Source: Choristoneura fumiferana
Lineage: Eukaryota > Arthropoda > Insecta > Lepidoptera > Tortricidae
Assembly: GCF_025370935.1 (NCBI RefSeq)
Contig: NC_133494.1
Coordinates: 2,691,270 to 2,755,269 of the forward strand
DNA: 64,000 bases
Direction: 5' to 3'
The notes beneath the pieces are model-generated. The model searched no databases and had not been told where the DNA came from. It saw only the letters and a program-made list of their open reading frames with translations. The position numbers and the translations under genes are program-made. Positions 59,396-64,000 of this stretch are shown piece after piece; within the stretch, counting starts at the first letter, position 1, and every line of letters begins with the position of its first letter.

Positions 59396-59639
59396 GCCGT
59401 AGAAATAGGATGTTTCTTCAAGTAGTTAAAGGACCTATGAATGTATAGCATAAAGATGCCTTTTCTGCACGGCATACTGGACATGCACCTGTCACCTTGA
59501 CCCCAAGTTTTTATTTTAACAAAACCGGTTCCCACGCCAGTCTGCGCTTTTGTACAGTTCTCTTACGAAGTTTTATTTATACGTACTACCAAGTACTACA
59601 TAATGATGGGTAATTTATTTGTAGTGTGTATGTAAATAC

Positions 59640-60217
59640 AGCCGTTGATTTAACCTATGGCCTGTCAGAGAAGTAGATTTAAAATCCAAGCTCGCACTTT
59701 GTGCTTTTTGAAATAAAGTACGTACCTACCTACCTACACGTGCGAAATTTTTGTAATTTACCTCGAGCTTTAGGATGAAAGAAAACATCGCGAGGAAACC
59801 TGCACAAACCGGCGAAACCATTCAATGGTGTGTGTGTGAAGTTCCCAGGTCCGTCCGGATTGCTACCACCATCTTGCTCGCTAATCCTGCCGTGAAGCAG
59901 CAGTGCTTGCACTGTTGTGTTTCGGCGTGGAGAGTAAGACAGCCGGTGAAATTACTGGCACTTGAGGTATCCCATCTTAGGCCTCTAGGTTGGCAACGCA
60001 TCTGCAATACCCTGGTGTTGCAGATGTTTATGGGCGGTAGTGATCTCTTACCATCAGGAGACACACTTGCTCGTTTGCCAACCAGTCGAATAAAAATAAA
60101 ATAAATAAATAAATCCCAATCCGCACTGGGCCAGCGTGGGAACGACGACCCAAGCGCTCTCATTCCGAGACGAGCCCTGTGCTCAGCAGTGGGATGTATA
60201 TAGGCTGAGATGATGAT
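59640..60217 (+). mobile_element. SINE family A interrupted by SINE family B
   Basis: The family A body (ACCTATGGCCTGTCAG, CGCGAGGAAACCTGCACAAA, GTGTGTGTGAAGTTCCCA) stops at 59848. It resumes at 60113 as CCCAATCCGCACTGGGCC and ends in GAGATGATGATG. CCCA appears on both sides of the insertion. Confidence 0.87.
59849..60112 (+). mobile_element. SINE-type family B nested in family A
   Basis: GGTCCGTCCGGATTGCTACC to GCCAACCAGTCG, followed by an AATAAAAATAAAATAAATAA tail. Insertion fits a CCCA target duplication. Confidence 0.87.
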
Positions 60218-61227
60218 GTATGTTTTTAAAAATTCTGTCTACCTTAAATTCTGTTTATAAAAGAAAGCGCAGTGGAAAATTACCGTTACCCGAATAGTGA
60301 GCCTACCTAAACGAAACCAGATCAATATGAAGCATCAACATAAGCCCAATAACCTAGGTACTTAGATAATTAATAAATTCCACAAATAAATATATTTCCA
60401 ATAAAATTATCGTATCTCATTGCACGACTGATAATTGATATTGATAATTGGTTCTGATAGTATAAAAATAATAATTACCTGATGACGTGTGTAACAAAAT
60501 TAAATCTATCACCTTAAAAATATTCCAAGAACTTTTTTCGGAACTTTTGAATTTAAGCACCTTTAGCAAACGAACACTCTGCCTGAATGTTAAGAGCGAA
60601 CTGTGTCAGCCAAAGACTACAGGTGTACCACAGAATAAGTAATGCAATACTACACTTTATGTGAATGAGTTTAAATTAAAACTTCATTGATTTACAGATA
60701 AGTCGGTAAGTCTGTCTGTACAGCTAGCTACATATTAGTAATCTATGGTCTGTCTGTACTTGCTGCGTGTGTATGTGTATGTGCGTGCGCGTGCGTGCGT
60801 GCGTGCGTGCGTGCGTGTGTGTGTAGTGTGGTTGGATTTGGGTTGGATTACTATGGCTTGTATATTGTACTATCAAGTAAAGTCCAAATCCGACACCTTC
60901 AAGTCCTCAATCTTTCATATCAGTTGATTCTACAGACATGATATAAACAACTTGTTTATATTAAAGTCCGTGGTTAATTCATTCAGAATTTAATAATAGA
61001 CAATTCATACATATTAGAACACAAATTTGGTTTATTTTGTAAGAAACTTATTAATGTTAGTTAACATAACATTCTCAACAACTAACTTACTCCGTAAACA
61101 AAGTAAACTCTGACTGACATTTCCTTCCATTACGTGACATTGACAGCCGTGTCTTGACAAATAAAGGTCGCGTGAGTTTTTGTATTTGTATTGCGATTGC
61201 ATCATTTTTAATAAATAAAAATCCATA
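60218..61227. other. COX17 upstream spacer
   Basis: No gene. A TGCG/TG microsatellite lies at 60775-60825. The 100 bp before the COX17 ATG are moderately AT-rich with no obvious TATA box. Confidence 0.5.
60775..60825. repeat. TGCG/TG microsatellite
   Basis: TGTGCGTGCGCGTGCGTGCG and further TGCG units, ending in a TG run. Alternating purine-pyrimidine sequence. Confidence 0.9.
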
Positions 61228-61355
61228 ATGGGAAGCGCTAACGCCAAAGCTGCAGAAATTAAACTTCCCGAGGCACCGTTACAAGCGAATGCTGAAAAGC
61301 CTAAGTTAAAGCCGTGCTGCGCCTGCCCCGAGACGAAGAGAGCCAGAGATGCTTG
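61228..61355 (+). CDS. COX17: COX17 exon 1
   Basis: Residues 1-42 and two bases of Cys43, including PCCACPETKRARDA. Donor GTAAGG. Confidence 0.96.
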
Positions 61356-62084
61356 GTAAGGTTATGTCCGGTAATTTCCTTAATAATATTACGCAACCAA
61401 TTTAAATTTAAAATTCTGGGTAAACCCCTCGTATGTGGGAGCCGTTTCAGAACAACAACGGCAACTTTACGTCAGTAGAGGTTGCCCGCTTCGTAGATTT
61501 GGAACGTATCCGTGCTAACGCAGTTCATGAACTGCAGGGCTACTACGAAACTCGAAGTTCGTATCGTACCGTCCCTCTCGCTCTCATGTTAAACAGTATA
61601 AATGTCAGAGGGACCGCACGACACGAACTTCGAGTTTCGAGTTTCGTAGTAGCCCTGCTGGCACGGACACGCGTCTAAGCATACGAGGGGTAAATGCTCA
61701 AATATTCAGCTGTTCAACTAGTTGTACTTTGCATTAAAAAGTGAATGTGACTGTAAATGAAACAACAACATTTTTATAAACTCATGTGTACCAGGATTGG
61801 TTGTTGTATAGTATAAAATTTATGCTATGGATACTCATTTATGTAGTGAGATGAGATTTGATTTGAAGGTTGCATTAGTCTAAATTTTATTAATTATACT
61901 TATTTTACATCTCTCTACTAATAGAACTAAATATATTTTAATCAAACACAGATGCAGATGCAGTGAACTTGTTGTAATTATAGCTTATTTTATTTCCAGT
62001 ATAATCGAGAATGGAGAAGAAAACTGCGGTCCTCTTATTGAGGAGCATAAGGCCTGCATGAGAAAAATGGGCTTCAATATCTAA
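61228..62084 (+). CDS. COX17: COX17 cytochrome c oxidase copper chaperone (2 exons, 70 aa)
   Basis: Delivers Cu(I) in the mitochondrial intermembrane space to SCO1 and COX11 for assembly of cytochrome c oxidase. Exons are 61228-61355 and 62000-62084, joined through GTAAGG and TTATTTCCAG inside the codon for Cys43. KPCCACPETKRARDAC carries the copper-binding Cys30-Cys31 pair and the first CX9C (Cys33, Cys43). The second CX9C is Cys52 and Cys62, ending in CMRKMGFNI. Length fits the family (about 63-71). The start ATG is the only one upstream in frame close to the motif. Candidate poly(A) signal AATAAA at 62208-62213. The intron contains a palindromic MITE. Assignment is secure. Confidence 0.97.
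61532..61665. mobile_element. Palindromic MITE, CGAAGTTCGTATC family, in COX17 intron
   Basis: CAGGGCTACTACGAAACTCG at the left and GAGTTTCGTAGTAGCCCTGC at the right, with CCGTCCCTCTCGCTCTCATG between. The right arm has a short duplicated CGAGTTT. Confidence 0.92.
62000..62084 (+). CDS. COX17: COX17 exon 2
   Basis: Third base of Cys43 and residues 44-70, IIENGEENCGPLIEEHKACM and on to TAA at 62082-62084. Confidence 0.96.
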
Positions 62085-62456
62085 ATCAGGACAGAAATAA
62101 TTTGACTTTTTCAATATTCTCTACAAGTAACTTCCTTTTTATGCTGGAATTAAAGACTTCTGACCGTAATTAGGAGATTTAGAAGTATGAGCACTGTCAT
62201 ATAATATAATAAAAAACTGTATGGATAGTGCCCTTTGCCATATTAAACTAAAACCACAGTTTTCTTAGGGAGCTGTCAACATTCCTCTCTATAAAAGATG
62301 AACATTAATTTGTCAGCTCTGGAAGGGTAGGTTTTAATTTTGTTTTACATTTAATACAAATTGTTTTTAACATTGAAAACTGAGTTGACACAATCTTAAC
62401 AATTGTCCCATCGGTCAGGAGCCATTTACACAGAAACAAAATACATTGGAATCATC
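62085..62456 (+). other. COX17: COX17 3' UTR and flank
   Basis: AATAAA at 62208-62213 is the nearest poly(A) signal, about 125 nt after the stop. No other gene. Confidence 0.5.
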
Positions 62457-62688
62457 AGCCCCCTGTACCACAAAAATTACAAGTGCTACAAATTAACAGA
62501 ATTGTTAACACATTCAGTGCTGCAAACCCCCTAATTGAATTCTCTGTTCGTAGGCAGTTTTCGCTATAAAGCAGGAATACGCTGCTACTGGTTAAGAGCG
62601 TAGCGTGTAGTGTTATGTGGCTGCGAATATCTTTCTCGCACAATATCTAGAATTGTAGCACTTGTAACATTTATGGTACAGGGGCCAG
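62457..62688. mobile_element. Foldback, CCCCTGTACCACAAAAAT termini
   Basis: CCCCTGTACCACAAAAATTA with CAAGTGCTACAA is inverted as TTGTAGCACTTGTAAC and TTTATGGTACAGGGG. About 230 bp. Confidence 0.87.
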
Positions 62689-63402
62689 AGGCTGTATAGT
62701 CTAAAGCGCTGACATTCACAATCTCTTTCTACTGTCATCTTATATTATGTGACAGTAAGAATTGGTGAAAATGATTGTGATTCCATTGTGTATTACAAAG
62801 GCTTCTGGTTTCATAATGTAATGGAATGGCACAGTTATCCTGTTTAAAGTCTTAATTATAAATATGTAGGCTATTGGCTATTGATGGAAGACTTCTAAAA
62901 CTCAGTAAATGTTGGAAAAGTTTAGTAGCTTAGTTATTTATTAACACAACATTAATTGATTATTATGTTTGACTTATACTAGGCAAAATACGTTTTCAAG
63001 CCAAATTGGAATTTCATAAGATTGCTTTGTTTTCTGAAAAATAAAATAATGATAGATAAGATAGGTGTAAAAAATCAACTATGAAAAGTTTGTGTTTTAC
63101 AAAATCATTGTTTAAAAAATTGTCTGCCTTGTTTAGAAACTTTGCCAATTGCATTTTATCACTAAGGTTATAATTTAAGTACTTAATTAGTAGTTTTTTT
63201 ATTGTTTTTCTTTGAAATCCTTTTAGACCAAAAAATGTGACAAGCGTAGTATTAAAATATAGTGATACTGTTATTTTAGGTATAGCATAAAGGTACAAGA
63301 ATTATTTGAAGTTTTCATTACATTCTAAATTATTAGTCCAATACATAAAGGAATTAGTACATAGAATATAAATTAAATAATATAGATTTATATTCTTCAA
63401 TG
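62689..63402. other. Non-coding, nothing recognised
   Basis: AT-rich. The 94-codon - strand frame at 63014-63298 has no recognisable domain and is low in complexity. Confidence 0.4.
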
Positions 63403-63560
63403 AGGATTTCTGTGACAAGCTTATTGACGCTAGTGTTGTGTGGTCCGATTGACGTTTTATGTTTGTGATTGGTTAAAAAACTAAATAATTGAGCCAATCG
63501 TAAGAAAGACTGTAACGTCAAACAACCCTCACGATACTAACGCCATCTATAGTGCGAGGA
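63403..63560. mobile_element. Foldback, GACGTTT-GTGATTGG family
   Basis: GATTGACGTTTTATGTTTGT and GTGATTGGTTAAAAAACTAA pair with GAGCCAATCGTAAGAAAG and AACGTCAAACAACC. Same family as 48955-49132 and 41020-41490; uninterrupted here. Confidence 0.8.
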
Positions 63561-63814
63561 AGATCTTAATGAATGTGGGTAACATTTTCATGAGGGTGAT
63601 ATAAAATTATAATTAACTCTATGTTATTTATTACTTTATTAGTGATTTAATCTCAAAATACAAACTAAAAGCGACAAACACAAGACATAAACACATATAC
63701 AGTGTCATTCACGGCAAACTGTCAAAAGTTAAGTTTTGCAAGATAGCCACTGTTATTCCATTTTTTGCTATGTTCATTTAAAGTCTTTGTCGCATTGTAT
63801 AGACAGATGTAGTG

Positions 63815-63945
63815 TAGTGAATAATGTTTTGTTGTCGTATTTTGTCGGAAAAGTTCGTTATTTATCTTGCTTTCTCAACTAGCTTACTGGAGTTTAATGA
63901 ACGAACTTATCTGTCAAAATACGATGGAAAAACATTATTCATTAG
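63815..63945. repeat. Foldback element
   Basis: GAATAATGTTTTGTTGTCGT and AAAGTTCGTTA pair with TAATGAACGAACTT and CGATGGAAAAACATTATTC. Confidence 0.75.
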
Positions 63946-64000
63946 ATCGATATCGCTATTTCGCCTGTCCAGAAAACCTTATTCTGTAATATTTGCGCTA

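Noticed and set aside
63014..63298. 94-codon - strand frame downstream of COX17
   Set aside because: AT-rich low-complexity translation with no recognisable motif.

Overview
The window looks like a stretch of insect chromosome, most likely from a moth or butterfly (Lepidoptera). That placement is an inference. It rests on small exons split by GT-AG introns, an AT-rich background, GT- and TTTGAC-rich repeat tails, and many tRNA-headed SINEs and foldback (palindromic) elements of the kinds common in lepidopteran genomes. No bacterial operon, CRISPR array, rRNA gene or credible functional tRNA gene is visible.

There are four host genes. (1) The 3' part of an S-adenosylmethionine decarboxylase gene (AdoMetDC/SamDC, polyamine synthesis) lies on the + strand: six coding exons from 13490 to 22902, then a 3' UTR to about 24775. 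Its N-terminal exon(s) were not found and probably lie left of position 1. (2) FAAH2-like gene A lies on the - strand, with eleven exons from 46673 down to 28111 (522 aa). (3) FAAH2-like gene B lies on the - strand, with eleven exons from 56553 down to 48699 (519 aa). A and B are head-to-tail tandem paralogues with the same ten intron positions and phases and the same Lys-Ser-Ser catalytic triad of amidase-signature serine hydrolases. (4) COX17, the cytochrome c oxidase copper chaperone, lies on the + strand in two exons (61228-61355 and 62000-62084, 70 aa). AdoMetDC and FAAH2-A converge. FAAH2-B and COX17 diverge across a 4.7-kb repeat-rich spacer. Nothing suggests the four genes act in one pathway; only the two FAAH2 copies are functionally related.

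Most of the remaining sequence is mobile DNA. The largest element is a nearly complete 4740-bp Ty3/gypsy retrotransposon with CsRn1-type features (29969-34708, - strand), with 335-bp LTRs that differ at two positions. It sits in sense orientation inside intron 9 of FAAH2-A. Other elements are a 1666-bp TA-flanked DNA element (26081-27746), RTE-like and CR1/Jockey-like LINE 3' ends, at least two SINE-type families (one inserted inside the other at 59848-60113), and more than twenty foldback elements. Several foldbacks carry a second element at or near their centre of symmetry. That recurring nested-palindrome arrangement is the most distinctive structural feature of the window. I did not find a convincing new multi-gene system. 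The most interesting items are the tandem FAAH2 pair, the young retrotransposon, the nested foldbacks, and the transposon tails that end within a few bases of splice sites.
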